Shown here: one piece after another, positions 8,451-15,008 of the stretch | Position numbering within the stretch: the stretch's first letter is position 1 | Layout of the letters: each line of letters begins with the position of its first letter | Assembly (NCBI GenBank): GCA_900555735.1 | Contig: USMI01000032.1 | Coordinates: forward strand, 1 to 15,063 | DNA: 15,063 nucleotides | Origin: an uncultured Eubacteriales bacterium | Lineage (GTDB): Bacteria > Bacillota > Clostridia > Oscillospirales > Oscillospiraceae | Direction of reading: 5' to 3' | Position numbers and translations under genes: made by a program | The notes under the pieces: model-generated | Seen by the model: the letters and a program-made list of their open reading frames with translations, nothing else | What the model was told of the DNA's origin: nothing | Databases searched by the model: none

Positions 8451-8476
8451 GTAGGGGCCGACGTCCCCGACGGCCC
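8451..8476. repeat. GTAGG-led hairpin, copy 1 of the 8.5-8.7 kb cluster
   Basis: GTAG is followed by the stem GGGCCG/CGGCCC (8455-8460 with 8471-8476), and two inner pairs continue past an A-A mismatch. It shares the lead and stem style of the other hairpins of this region and of the element at 2215-2299. It lies in the probable leader of the zinc-ribbon operon. Confidence 0.6.
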
Positions 8477-8490
8477 GCTCCTGTATTTTC

Positions 8491-8520
8491 AGTATACCAT
8501 ATTCCCCAGCGCCTTGGCAA
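8491..8520 (-). promoter_or_regulatory. Promoter of the three-gene zinc-ribbon unit
   Basis: On the minus strand, -35 TTGCCA (8520-8515), an 18-base spacer and -10 TATACT (8496-8491) are preceded by TGG (extended -10). The -10 block GGTATACTG is the same as in the lexA promoter. Transcription would start near 8484 and give a leader of about 150 bases before the ATG at 8334. Confidence 0.7.
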
Positions 8521-8539
8521 CGGTGAGGGGGAGAGTTTA

Positions 8540-8553
8540 GCGCTTGCGAGCGC
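8540..8553. repeat. Small palindrome GCGCT-TGCG-AGCGC
   Basis: A perfect 5-bp stem with loop TGCG lies between the operon promoter and the ATTGC repeat. It has no T tract, so no terminator role is proposed. Confidence 0.4.
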
Positions 8554-8579
8554 GAGTTGTATTCTTAACGCCCCGACAG

Positions 8580-8611
8580 ATTGCCACGCCAGTGTGAGCA
8601 CTGCTCGCAAT
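8580..8611. repeat. ATTGC...GCAAT imperfect palindrome
   Basis: The outer stem ATTGC/GCAAT (8580-8584 with 8607-8611) and inner stem CAGTG/CACTG (8590-8594 with 8599-8603) close a TGAG loop, with an asymmetric internal loop between them. Sequences of the type GATTGCCAC...CGCAATGAC are, from general knowledge, a recurrent intergenic repeat in bacteria. This copy is followed seven bases on by the GTAGGGG element. Confidence 0.55.
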
Positions 8612-8617
8612 GACATT

Positions 8618-8695
8618 GTAGGGGCCGACGACTCTGTCGGCCCTGTCAAAAATGGTACGTTCATCGTTCGGGCGGACAGAGTCGTCCGCCCCTAC
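8618..8695. repeat. Paired GTAGGGG hairpins forming a larger inverted repeat
   Basis: The left hairpin is GTAG + GGGCCGAC-GACTCT-GTCGGCCC (8618-8643). The right one is GGGCGGAC-AGAGTC-GTCCGCCC + CTAC (8670-8695). Each has a perfect 8-bp stem and 6-base loop. The two are inverted copies with complementary loops, and they differ at one base pair swapped C-G to G-C in both strands of the stem, which keeps each hairpin intact. The 26-base centre encodes nothing. Confidence 0.8.
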
Positions 8696-8706
8696 GGAGT
8701 CACTTC

Positions 8707-8732
8707 GTAGGGCGGGGTGACCATACCCCGCC
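8707..8732. repeat. GTAGG-led solitary hairpin
   Basis: GTAG is followed by a perfect 8-bp stem GGCGGGGT/ACCCCGCC (8711-8718 with 8725-8732) and a 6-base loop GACCAT. Same lead, stem length and loop length as the hairpins at 8618-8695, but a different stem sequence. It lies 11 bases from their right end. Confidence 0.7.
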
Positions 8733-8759
8733 ACACAATAATAACACCACCTACAACAT

Positions 8760-8809
8760 AAAAAAAAGCCCTTTGCTATGGCGGCTGAGCCATAGCAAAG
8801 GGCTTTTTT
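8760..8809. terminator. Terminator closing the spc/alpha ribosomal cluster
   Basis: A 15-bp perfect stem (8768-8782 with 8789-8803) with a GGCTGA loop is flanked by a run of A and six T. On the minus strand it lies 16 bases after the rplQ stop and yields seven or more U, so it is a strong intrinsic terminator. By symmetry it can also stop plus-strand readthrough. Confidence 0.95.
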
Positions 8810-8825
8810 GATTGAGAAGATCGAC

Positions 8826-9170
8826 TTACTTCACCAGCTCGATGATAGCGGTCTCGGCAGCATCGCCGCGGCGGACGCCGGTGCGGATGATGCGGGTATA
8901 ACCACCGTTGCGATCGGCATATTCAGGAGCGATCTCCTTGAACAGCTTCATGGCAACAGACCTTTTGGTGATGAAGCTCAGTGCCTGACGATAGGCAGCC
9001 AGATCACCCTTCTTGCCCAGGGTAATCATCTTTTCAGCCATGGGCTTGATCTCCTTGCAACGGGTAATGGTGGTCTCCATACGGCCGTTTTCCAGAAGAT
9101 CGGTGACCTGCTGACGGAGCATCGCCATACGCTGATCGGTAGTCTTACCGAGCTTACGAGTTCCGGGCAT
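8826..9170 (-). CDS. rplQ: Large-subunit ribosomal protein L17
   Basis: 114 residues, normal length for bacterial L17, which sits near the peptide exit tunnel of the 50S subunit. The hallmark N-terminus is MPGTRKLGKTTDQRMAMLRQQVTDLL, followed by GRMETTITRCKEIKPMAEKMITLGKKGD and the C-terminal GGYTRIIRTGVRRGDAAETAIIELV. AAGGAGG stands before the ATG. It is the last gene of the alpha cluster, 25 bases after rpoA, and is followed by the strong terminator at 8760-8809. Confidence 0.98.
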   Translation of the reverse strand: MPGTRKLGKTTDQRMAMLRQQVTDLLENGRMETTITRCKEIKPMAEKMITLGKKGDLAAYRQALSFITKRSVAMKLFKEIAPEYADRNGGYTRIIRTGVRRGDAAETAIIELVK

Positions 9171-9195
9171 GTTACGTTTCCTCCTTGATAGGATG

Positions 9196-10149
9196 TTAGT
9201 TGTTTTCCTCGCTGGCGAGGGACAGTCCCATCATAGCCAGCTTGTTGATGACTTCCTCCAGAGACTTGCGTCCCAGATTGCGCACCTTCATCATCTCGTC
9301 CTCGGTCTTGGAGATCAAGTCCTCGACGGTATTGATATTGGCGCGCTTGAGGCAGTTGAAGCTGCGGACGCTGAGATCCAGCTCCTCGATGGTCAGCTCC
9401 AGCACCTTGTCCCGCTGATCGGTGGCCTTTTCCACCACGGTGGACTTGTCGCCCAGCGTGTCGGACAGGTCGGTGAACAGCACGAAGTGGTCGCACAGGA
9501 TCTTGGCGCCCAGAGACACCGCATCGCGGGCAGAGATGGTGGAATCGGTCCACACCTCCAGCGTCAGCTTATCATAATCGCTGGACGCGCCCACGCGGGT
9601 ATTCTCCACGGTGTAGTTGACCTTATACACAGGGGTATAAATGGAGTCAATGGGGATCACGCCGATAGCGGCGGGACGCAGGGCCTTGTTCTTGTCAGCG
9701 GAAACGTATCCCCGGCCGTGGCTCAGGGTAATCTCCATGCTGAGGGTGGCGCCCACATCCAGAGTGGCGATCTGAAGATCGGGGTTGAGGACTTCCACCT
9801 CACCGTCGTTCTTGATATCGCCGGCTGTCACAACACAGGGACCCACCGCCTCGATAAAGACGGTCTTGGTGCCCTCGCAGTGCAGCTTGGTCAGCAGCTT
9901 CTTGATGTTCAAAACGATCTCTGTCACGTCCTCTTTCACACCGGGAATGGTGGAAAACTCGTGCTGCACGCCAGCGATCTTGATGCTGGTGGCCGCCGTG
10001 CCGGGCAGAGAAGAAAGCATGATGCGGCGCAGCGCATTGCCCAACGTCGTACCGTAGCCGCGCTCCAGGGGTTCGATCACATATTTGCCATAGGAAGCAT
10101 CACCAGGTGTCTCAACACACTCGATCTGAGGCTTCTCAATTTCGATCAT
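9196..10149 (-). CDS. rpoA: RNA polymerase alpha subunit
   Basis: 317 residues, close to the 314-315 of B. subtilis. The N-terminal dimerisation domain shows RGYGTTLGNALRRIMLSSLPGTA. The C-terminal domain that contacts UP elements and activators shows LSVRSFNCLKRANINTVEDLI and LGRKSLEEVINKL. GGAGGG precedes the ATG at a good distance. It lies 84 bases after rpsD, the longest gap in the cluster, with a small hairpin in it (10180-10195), and 25 bases before rplQ. Confidence 0.98.
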   Translation of the reverse strand: MIEIEKPQIECVETPGDASYGKYVIEPLERGYGTTLGNALRRIMLSSLPGTAATSIKIAGVQHEFSTIPGVKEDVTEIVLNIKKLLTKLHCEGTKTVFIEAVGPCVVTAGDIKNDGEVEVLNPDLQIATLDVGATLSMEITLSHGRGYVSADKNKALRPAAIGVIPIDSIYTPVYKVNYTVENTRVGASSDYDKLTLEVWTDSTISARDAVSLGAKILCDHFVLFTDLSDTLGDKSTVVEKATDQRDKVLELTIEELDLSVRSFNCLKRANINTVEDLISKTEDEMMKVRNLGRKSLEEVINKLAMMGLSLASEENN

Positions 10150-10179
10150 GCAGTACCCTCCTTCAAATTCATGTGGCGA

Positions 10180-10195
10180 TACGGGTAGTCCCGTA
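10180..10195 (-). promoter_or_regulatory. Small hairpin in the rpsD-rpoA spacer
   Basis: TACGGG/CCCGTA forms a 6-bp stem with a 4-base loop (ACTA on the minus strand), about 30 bases upstream of the rpoA start. It has no U tract. Processing or a translational role is possible but not shown. Confidence 0.35.
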
Positions 10196-10233
10196 CATTC
10201 GTGGTTGCTTCGTTGTGAGGGTCAGTTCCCCGA

Positions 10234-10836
10234 TTACTTGGAGTACAACTCGACGATGAGGTGCTCCTCGATGGGCATATCAATGTCCTCACGAGCGGGC
10301 ATCTGCAGTACAGTACCCTTCAGCGCGTTCTTGTCGCGCTGGAGCCACTGGGGTACGTTGACCATGGGAGCATCCTCTGCGGTCAGGCGCTTGAAGCAGG
10401 CGGCGCTGCGGCTGCCTTCCTTCACCTCGATCACATCACCCACGCGGACCAGATAGGAAGGAATGTTGACCTTCTGGCCGTTGACGGTGAAGTGAGCGTG
10501 GCTGACCAGCTGACGGGCCTCGCGGCGGGTCATGGCAAAGCCCAGACGATACACCACGTTGTCCAGACGGCGCTCCACCAGCGTCAGCAGGTTCTCGCCG
10601 GTCTTGCCGGGCATGGCGGAAGCCTTCTCATAGTATGCATGGAACTGCTTTTCCAGAATACCATAGACGAACTTCACCTTCTGCTTCTCGTTCAGCTGGA
10701 TGGCATATTCGCTCTTTTTCTTTCTCATCTGACCGCCGGGGTTGCGCTTGGTCTCCTTCTTGGAGTAACCCATAACGGCAGGAGAGATACCCAGCGCCTT
10801 GCAGCGCTTGGCGATAGGCTGCATATTCTTAGCCAT
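10234..10836 (-). CDS. rpsD: Small-subunit ribosomal protein S4
   Basis: 200 residues. S4 nucleates 30S assembly and in E. coli represses its own operon. The S4 RNA-binding domain is clear (RRLDNVVYRLGFAMTRREARQLVSHAHFTVNGQKVNIPSYLVRVGDVIEV), as is the QLNEKQKVKFVYGILEKQF segment. The N-terminus (MAKNMQPIAKRCKALGISPAVMGYSKKETKRNPGGQMRKKKSEY) is the variant without the zinc-cysteine set found in several Clostridia. The ribosome binding site is AAGGAGG, with a rather long 11-base spacer. Its place between rpsK and rpoA is as in E. coli and unlike B. subtilis, where rpsD is elsewhere. Confidence 0.97.
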   Translation of the reverse strand: MAKNMQPIAKRCKALGISPAVMGYSKKETKRNPGGQMRKKKSEYAIQLNEKQKVKFVYGILEKQFHAYYEKASAMPGKTGENLLTLVERRLDNVVYRLGFAMTRREARQLVSHAHFTVNGQKVNIPSYLVRVGDVIEVKEGSRSAACFKRLTAEDAPMVNVPQWLQRDKNALKGTVLQMPAREDIDMPIEEHLIVELYSK

Positions 10837-10861
10837 ATTCTAATGATCCTCCTTATTCCGA

Positions 10862-11263
10862 TTACACACGACGACGCTTGGGCGGGCGGCAGCCGTTGTG
10901 AGGAATGGGAGTGACGTCCTTGATCATGGTCACTTCCAGACCCACGGCCTGCAGCGCGCGGATAGCGGCCTCACGACCCTGACCGGGGCCCTTGACGAAG
11001 ACCTCGACGGTCTTCAGGCCGTGCTCCATGGCGGCCTTGGCGGCGGTCTCAGCGGCGCTCTGTGCGGCGAAGGGAGTGGACTTCTTGCTGCCACGGAAAC
11101 CCAGGCCGCCGGAGGAGGCCCAGCTCAGGGCATTGCCCTGAGAGTCAGTGACGGTCACCATGGTGTTGTTGAAGGAAGAACGGATATGGACCTGGCCTTT
11201 TTCAATGTTCTTCTTTTCGCGGCGACGGCGGATAACCTTCTTGCCTTTTACATTAGCTGCCAT
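10862..11263 (-). CDS. rpsK: Small-subunit ribosomal protein S11
   Basis: 133 residues, typical of S11, which lines the 30S platform near the E-site mRNA. Hallmarks are GQVHIRSSFNNTMVTVTDSQGNALSWASSGGLGFRGSKKSTPFAAQ and the C-terminal DVTPIPHNGCRPPKRRRV. GGAGGG precedes the ATG. It lies 18 bases after rpsM and 25 before rpsD in the alpha cluster. Confidence 0.98.
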   Translation of the reverse strand: MAANVKGKKVIRRRREKKNIEKGQVHIRSSFNNTMVTVTDSQGNALSWASSGGLGFRGSKKSTPFAAQSAAETAAKAAMEHGLKTVEVFVKGPGQGREAAIRALQAVGLEVTMIKDVTPIPHNGCRPPKRRRV

Positions 11264-11281
11264 AATCTACTCTTCCCTCCT

Positions 11282-11650
11282 TTACTTCTTCTTGTTAGCG
11301 ATGGTCTTCTTGGGACCCTTGCGGGTACGTGCATTGGTCTTGCTGCGCTGGCCGCGAACGGGCAGGCCGCGGCGATGACGCATACCGCGATAGCAGCCGA
11401 TCTCAGTCAGACGCTTGATGTCCAGCGCCACCTGACGGCGCAGGTCACCCTCCACCACATAGCTCTGGTCGATGGCTTCACGAAGCTTGGCTTCGTCGGC
11501 CTCGGTCAGATCCTTCACGCGGGTGTCGGGGTTGATACCAGTCTGCGCCAGGATGTCCTGCGCGCTCTTTCTGCCAATACCGTAGATATAGGTCAAACCG
11601 ATCTCGATTCGCTTATCCTTGGGCAGGTCAATACCGGCAATACGTGCCAT
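11282..11650 (-). CDS. rpsM: Small-subunit ribosomal protein S13
   Basis: 122 residues, usual for S13, which sits in the 30S head and contacts the 50S subunit and P-site tRNA. The N-terminal MARIAGIDLPKDKRIEIGLTYIYGIG, the GCYRGMRHRRGLPVRGQRSKTNARTRKG segment and the lysine-rich tail KKTIANKKK are diagnostic. GGAGGTG stands before the ATG. It follows rpmJ by 27 bases. Confidence 0.98.
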   Translation of the reverse strand: MARIAGIDLPKDKRIEIGLTYIYGIGRKSAQDILAQTGINPDTRVKDLTEADEAKLREAIDQSYVVEGDLRRQVALDIKRLTEIGCYRGMRHRRGLPVRGQRSKTNARTRKGPKKTIANKKK

Positions 11651-11677
11651 ACTCTTAAAGCACCTCCACTTTTCTAG

Positions 11678-11791
11678 TTAGCCCTGACGCTGCTTGTGCT
11701 TGGGATTCTCGCAGATGACCATGACACGGCCTTTGCGGCGGATCACTTTGCACTTCTCGCACATGGGCTTCACGGACGGTCTTACTTTCAT
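11678..11791 (-). CDS. rpmJ: Large-subunit ribosomal protein L36
   Basis: 37 residues (MKVRPSVKPMCEKCKVIRRK, then GRVMVICENPKHKQRQG), exactly the usual L36 length. The zinc-binding form is shown by C11-x2-C14, C27 and H32, so the cell has the zinc-requiring type. AGGAGG precedes the ATG. It lies 13 bases after infA and before rpsM, the standard order. It is the smallest gene in the window. Confidence 0.98.
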   Translation of the reverse strand: MKVRPSVKPMCEKCKVIRRKGRVMVICENPKHKQRQG

Positions 11792-11804
11792 TTTGATAAA
11801 CCTC

Positions 11805-12023
11805 CTACTTACTACGCCAGGTAATCCGGCCACGGGTCAGATCGTAAGGAGACATTTCCACTGTCACCTTGTCACCGGGCAGAATCCTGATGAAGTTCAT
11901 TCTGAGCTTTCCGGAAATATGCGCTAGGATGGTGTGTCCATTTCCAATGTCTACCTGGAATGTGGTGTTGGGCAGCGACTCGACGACGACGCCCTCCACT
12001 TCAATCATGTCGGATTTTGCCAA
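11805..12023 (-). CDS. infA: Translation initiation factor IF-1 (TTG start)
   Basis: 72 residues, the standard IF-1 length. It binds the 30S A site during initiation as a single OB fold. The sequence (M)AKSDMIEVEGVVVESLPNTTFQVDIGNGHTILAHISGKLRMNFIRILPGDKVTVEMSPYDLTRGRITWRSK is unmistakable. The start is TTG at 12023-12021, with AGGAGGG eight bases upstream inside the end of the KOW gene. The first in-frame ATG (12008) would cut five conserved residues and lie too far from that site. Four bases separate it from the upstream stop, so translation is probably coupled. Confidence 0.97.
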   Translation of the reverse strand: MAKSDMIEVEGVVVESLPNTTFQVDIGNGHTILAHISGKLRMNFIRILPGDKVTVEMSPYDLTRGRITWRSK

Positions 12024-12027
12024 GTTT

Positions 12028-12309
12028 CTATCCCTCCTGGTCTTGATTACCGCCGACATATGCGGCGATGGCTCTACGAAGCTCACTATTTGTGATTTTT
12101 TCGCTGCTTCTGATCTTTTCAGCGACGGCGCTGTCACTTTCGCACACGAACTGCACATGGCGGGTCCGCTTGCGCTTGGGTGACTCCAGACGCCTGCGCT
12201 TCCCATCCGCCAGCAGGAGGAAGTCCTCCTCCGTCGCAAGTACGAAGAAGTAGCTTCCCGCGTCCCTGCCGGCGATTGATCTTACGATGTTGGATTTGGC
12301 AATGTCCAT
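12028..12309 (-). CDS. KOW-domain RNA-binding protein (L14e/L6e/L27e-like)
   Basis: 93 residues. The N-terminal half is a KOW-type SH3-like barrel (AKSNIVRSIAGRDAGSYFFVLATEEDFLLLADGKRRRLESPKRKRTRHVQF). The C-terminal half is a short charged helical tail ending GNQDQEG. Small proteins of this kind sit between map and infA in many Clostridia and resemble archaeal/eukaryotic L14e; their exact job is not established. The ATG at 12309 lies six bases after the map stop, and no clear Shine-Dalgarno sequence precedes it, so it probably depends on reinitiation after map. Its last codons hold the ribosome binding site of infA. Confidence 0.88.
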   Translation of the reverse strand: MDIAKSNIVRSIAGRDAGSYFFVLATEEDFLLLADGKRRRLESPKRKRTRHVQFVCESDSAVAEKIRSSEKITNSELRRAIAAYVGGNQDQEG

Positions 12310-12314
12310 AGGCG

Positions 12315-13076
12315 TTACACCAGGGAATCGGAGGCGTCCGTCAGAAGCTCCGGATCGCCGTCAGTGATCAGAATGGTGTTCTCATAATGGGCGGCGTTTT
12401 TGCCGTCCGCCGTTTTGACGGTCCAGCCGTCGGACATCTGGCGGATGGCGGCGCTGCCGGCGTTGACCATGGGCTCTACCGCGATGGTCATGCCCCGCAG
12501 CAGCCGGGGACCGTGGCCGGGGTTGCCGAAGTTCGGCACCTCGGGGCTTTCATGCATCCTCCGGCCGATGCCGTGACCGACATACTCCCGAACGATGCTG
12601 TAGCCGTGGCTCTCGGCGTATTCCTGAACGGCATGGGAGATATCGCTGAGGCGATATCCCTCCCGCGCGAACTTGATGCCCTCGAAGAAGGACTGCTGGG
12701 TCACGCGGATCAGATCCAGGACCTCGTCGGACACCTGCCCGCAAGGGTAGGTGCCGGCGCAGTCGCCATGGAAGCCGCCGATGTAGGCGCCTACGTCCAC
12801 GCTGACGATATCGCCCTCGCGCAGCACCCGCTTACCGGGGATGCCGTGGATGATTTCGTCGTTGACGCTGACGCACACACTGGCGGGATAGCCGTTGTAG
12901 TTCAGGAATGAGGGGACCGCACCCTGAGACTTGATAAAGTGATACACTGCCTTGTCAATTTGTTGGGTTGTTACGCCGGGTTTTACCATTTCCCGTGCCA
13001 GAGCACGGGCAGCCGCGGTAATTTTTCCCGCCCGGCGCATCAGTTCGATCTCGTGCTCGGATTTCAGGGTTATCAT
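12315..13076 (-). CDS. map: Methionine aminopeptidase type I
   Basis: 253 residues, normal for type Ia bacterial MetAP, which removes the initiator Met from nascent proteins. The five metal ligands are visible: D94 in VSVDVGAY, D105 in HGDCAGT, H168 in YVGHGIGRRMHE, E201 in VEPMVN and E232 in AHYENT. The substrate-contacting H77 is in EIIHGIP. The tail after NTILIT is short, with no SH3-like extension. The start at 13076 is four bases after the adk stop, with GGGGTG at the end of adk as a weak ribosome binding site. The cluster order adk-map-infA is typical of Firmicutes. Confidence 0.98.
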   Translation of the reverse strand: MITLKSEHEIELMRRAGKITAAARALAREMVKPGVTTQQIDKAVYHFIKSQGAVPSFLNYNGYPASVCVSVNDEIIHGIPGKRVLREGDIVSVDVGAYIGGFHGDCAGTYPCGQVSDEVLDLIRVTQQSFFEGIKFAREGYRLSDISHAVQEYAESHGYSIVREYVGHGIGRRMHESPEVPNFGNPGHGPRLLRGMTIAVEPMVNAGSAAIRQMSDGWTVKTADGKNAAHYENTILITDGDPELLTDASDSLV

Positions 13077-13080
13077 ACGC

Positions 13081-13713
13081 TCAGCACCCCAAAACCTTCA
13101 AGATCGCCTGTGTCGTCTCCTCCACAGTGGGATAGTCGTCCACAGTTTTCAGAATCCCCCGGGCCTCGTAGAAACCCTTGAGAGGCTCTGTCTCTTTATG
13201 ATAAACCGCCAGACGGTCTCTGACCGTCTCGGGGTCATCATCCTTGCGCTGCTTCAACGCGCCGCCGCACACATCGCACACACCTTCCTTTTTGGGAGGG
13301 ATGTTGACGATATGATAGCTGGCGCCGCAGTTTTCGCAGACACGGCGGCCGCCCATGCGCTCGACGATCTTCTCGTCGGGCACTTCCAGCGCCACCACGG
13401 CGTCGAATCTGATACCTGCCTGCTCCATGGCCTCGGCCTGCGCGATCGTGCGGGGCACGCCGTCCAGAATGTAGCCGTTGGCGCAGTCAGCCTCCTGCAA
13501 GCGCTCATTGATGATGCCAATGATGACTTCATCGGGCACCAGCTTGCCGGCATCCATGTACTCCTTGGCCTTCAGGCCGGTGGGAGTGCCATTCTTGACG
13601 GCGGCACGCAGGATGTTTCCGGTGGAGATCGTAGGGATCCCCAGCACCTTCTTGATAATGTCCGCCTGTGTGCCCTTACCGGCACCAGGAGCGCCTAAAA
13701 GGATCAGTTTCAT
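13081..13713 (-). CDS. adk: Adenylate kinase (zinc-binding LID)
   Basis: 210 residues, long-type adenylate kinase, interconverting ATP + AMP and 2 ADP. The P-loop GAPGAGKGT (7-15), the AMP-site TGNILRAAV and the LID motifs RRVCENCGASYH and GVCDVCGGAL are present. Cysteines 126, 129, 146 and 149 would bind a structural zinc as in Gram-positive enzymes. The usual DGFPRT reads DGVPRT (84-89). AGAGGTG stands before the ATG, 11 bases after the secY stop. It is part of the secY-adk-map run of the spc cluster. Confidence 0.98.
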   Translation of the reverse strand: MKLILLGAPGAGKGTQADIIKKVLGIPTISTGNILRAAVKNGTPTGLKAKEYMDAGKLVPDEVIIGIINERLQEADCANGYILDGVPRTIAQAEAMEQAGIRFDAVVALEVPDEKIVERMGGRRVCENCGASYHIVNIPPKKEGVCDVCGGALKQRKDDDPETVRDRLAVYHKETEPLKGFYEARGILKTVDDYPTVEETTQAILKVLGC

Positions 13714-13724
13714 TGTGACACCTC

Positions 13725-15008
13725 TTATTCCAGGAAGCCCTTATACTGACGCATCAGCATCTGGGATTCCAATGCCTGTACGGTCTCCAGAGCAACGCCC
13801 ACCACGATGATGACGGAGGTGCCGCCGATGGACAGAGCAGAAACGTTGACGACCTTGCCGATGATGAGGGGCAGGATAGCCACGATGCCCAGATACACGG
13901 CGCCAAACAGGGTCACCTTGTTGAGGACCTTCCGGATGAAGTCGGACGTGGGCTTACCGGGGCGGAAGCCGGGGATGAAGCCGCCGTTCTTCTTCAGGTT
14001 GTTGGAGATCTCAATGGGGTTGAACTGGATGGTTGCATAGAAGTAGCTGAAAGCAATGATCATCAGGAAGTAGAAGATCATGTAGATCACGGAAGACGTG
14101 TCGATGGCCTTCAGGAAACCATACCAGAAGGTACCTTCCTCAGGCTGCTTCAAGAAAGCGGCGATGGTGGAAGGGATCATGGCAATGGACTGGGCGAAGA
14201 TGATGGGCAGAACGCCGGACATGTTCACCTTCATGGGAAGGCTGGATGCCTGACCGCCGTACATCTTGCGGCCAACCTGCCGCTTGGCATACTGAACAGG
14301 GATACGACGCTCGGCGCCGTTGACCCAGGTGATCAGAACGATCAGCGCCAGCATGCCAACCGCCACCAGCAGCACTGCCCACCACTTGGTGGGATCGCTG
14401 CGGACGTAGCTGATACCGGTGCCCACCATGTTCGGCACACGGGACAGAATGCCCGCGAACAGGATGATGGAGATACCGTTGCCGATGCCGAACTCGGTGA
14501 CCTGCTCGCCCATCCACATGACGAAGGAGGAGCCGGCGATGAAGGAGACGATGATGACCAGTGCGGGCCAGATGCCGGTATTGGTCAGGATGTCTGCGTT
14601 CTTCATCAGCGCGTAGTAGCCCCAGCCCTGCAGGATGGCAATGGCCACGGTGGCGTAACGGGTGATGGACTGGATCTTCTTCTTGCCCTCTTCGCCGCCC
14701 TCCTGCGCCATACGCTGCAGGGAGGGGATGGCGATGGTCAACAGCTGGATGATGATGGAGCTGTTGATGTAGGGCTGCACGCCCAGAGCAAAGACGGTCG
14801 CCTGCGCGAACGCGCCGCCGGACATCACGTTATACAGACCCAGCACGGTGGTGCTCAGCTGATCCATATAGGTGGTCAGCATTTCTGTATCCACGTAAGG
14901 AACGGGGATGGCGTTACCGATACGGAAGATCAGCAGGATCAGCGCCGTGAACACGATCTTCTTACGCAGCTCGGGGATGGCCCACGCTTTTTTGATCGTC
15001 TGGATCAC
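13725..15008 (-). CDS. secY: Protein translocase channel subunit SecY (GTG start)
   Basis: 427 residues, normal length, ten transmembrane helices expected. It forms the protein-conducting channel. Visible hallmarks are the plug-region stretch LYNVMSGGAFAQATVFALGVQPYINSSIIIQLLT (58-91), the SecA/ribosome-contacting loop NGAERRIPVQYAKRQVGRKMYGGQ (230-253), SLPMKVNMSGVLPIIFAQS, and the second cytoplasmic loop GGFIPGFRPGKPTSDFI (342-358). The start is GTG at 15008-15006, served by GAGGTGAT, and it abuts the rplO stop with no base between. Expression is therefore probably coupled to L15. Confidence 0.98.
   Translation of the reverse strand: MIQTIKKAWAIPELRKKIVFTALILLIFRIGNAIPVPYVDTEMLTTYMDQLSTTVLGLYNVMSGGAFAQATVFALGVQPYINSSIIIQLLTIAIPSLQRMAQEGGEEGKKKIQSITRYATVAIAILQGWGYYALMKNADILTNTGIWPALVIIVSFIAGSSFVMWMGEQVTEFGIGNGISIILFAGILSRVPNMVGTGISYVRSDPTKWWAVLLVAVGMLALIVLITWVNGAERRIPVQYAKRQVGRKMYGGQASSLPMKVNMSGVLPIIFAQSIAMIPSTIAAFLKQPEEGTFWYGFLKAIDTSSVIYMIFYFLMIIAFSYFYATIQFNPIEISNNLKKNGGFIPGFRPGKPTSDFIRKVLNKVTLFGAVYLGIVAILPLIIGKVVNVSALSIGGTSVIIVVGVALETVQALESQMLMRQYKGFLE

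Noticed and set aside
8451..8732. CRISPR array
   Set aside because: The hairpins vary in sequence and spacing, have no regular spacers, and no cas gene is present.
8338..8734. Several short open frames across the 8.3-8.7 kb spacer on both strands
   Set aside because: They read through palindromic repeats, have no ribosome binding sites and low-complexity Arg/Pro content. Only the tail at 8345-8440 was kept, as a doubtful fragment.
9169..10188. Plus-strand open frame of 339 codons opposite rpoA
   Set aside because: Composition (His, Gly, Leu, Gln rich) and full overlap with rpoA mark it as a shadow of that gene.
13564..13566. DGVPRT in adenylate kinase as a sign of lost function
   Set aside because: All catalytic and zinc residues are intact and a hydrophobic replaces a hydrophobic, so an active enzyme is expected.
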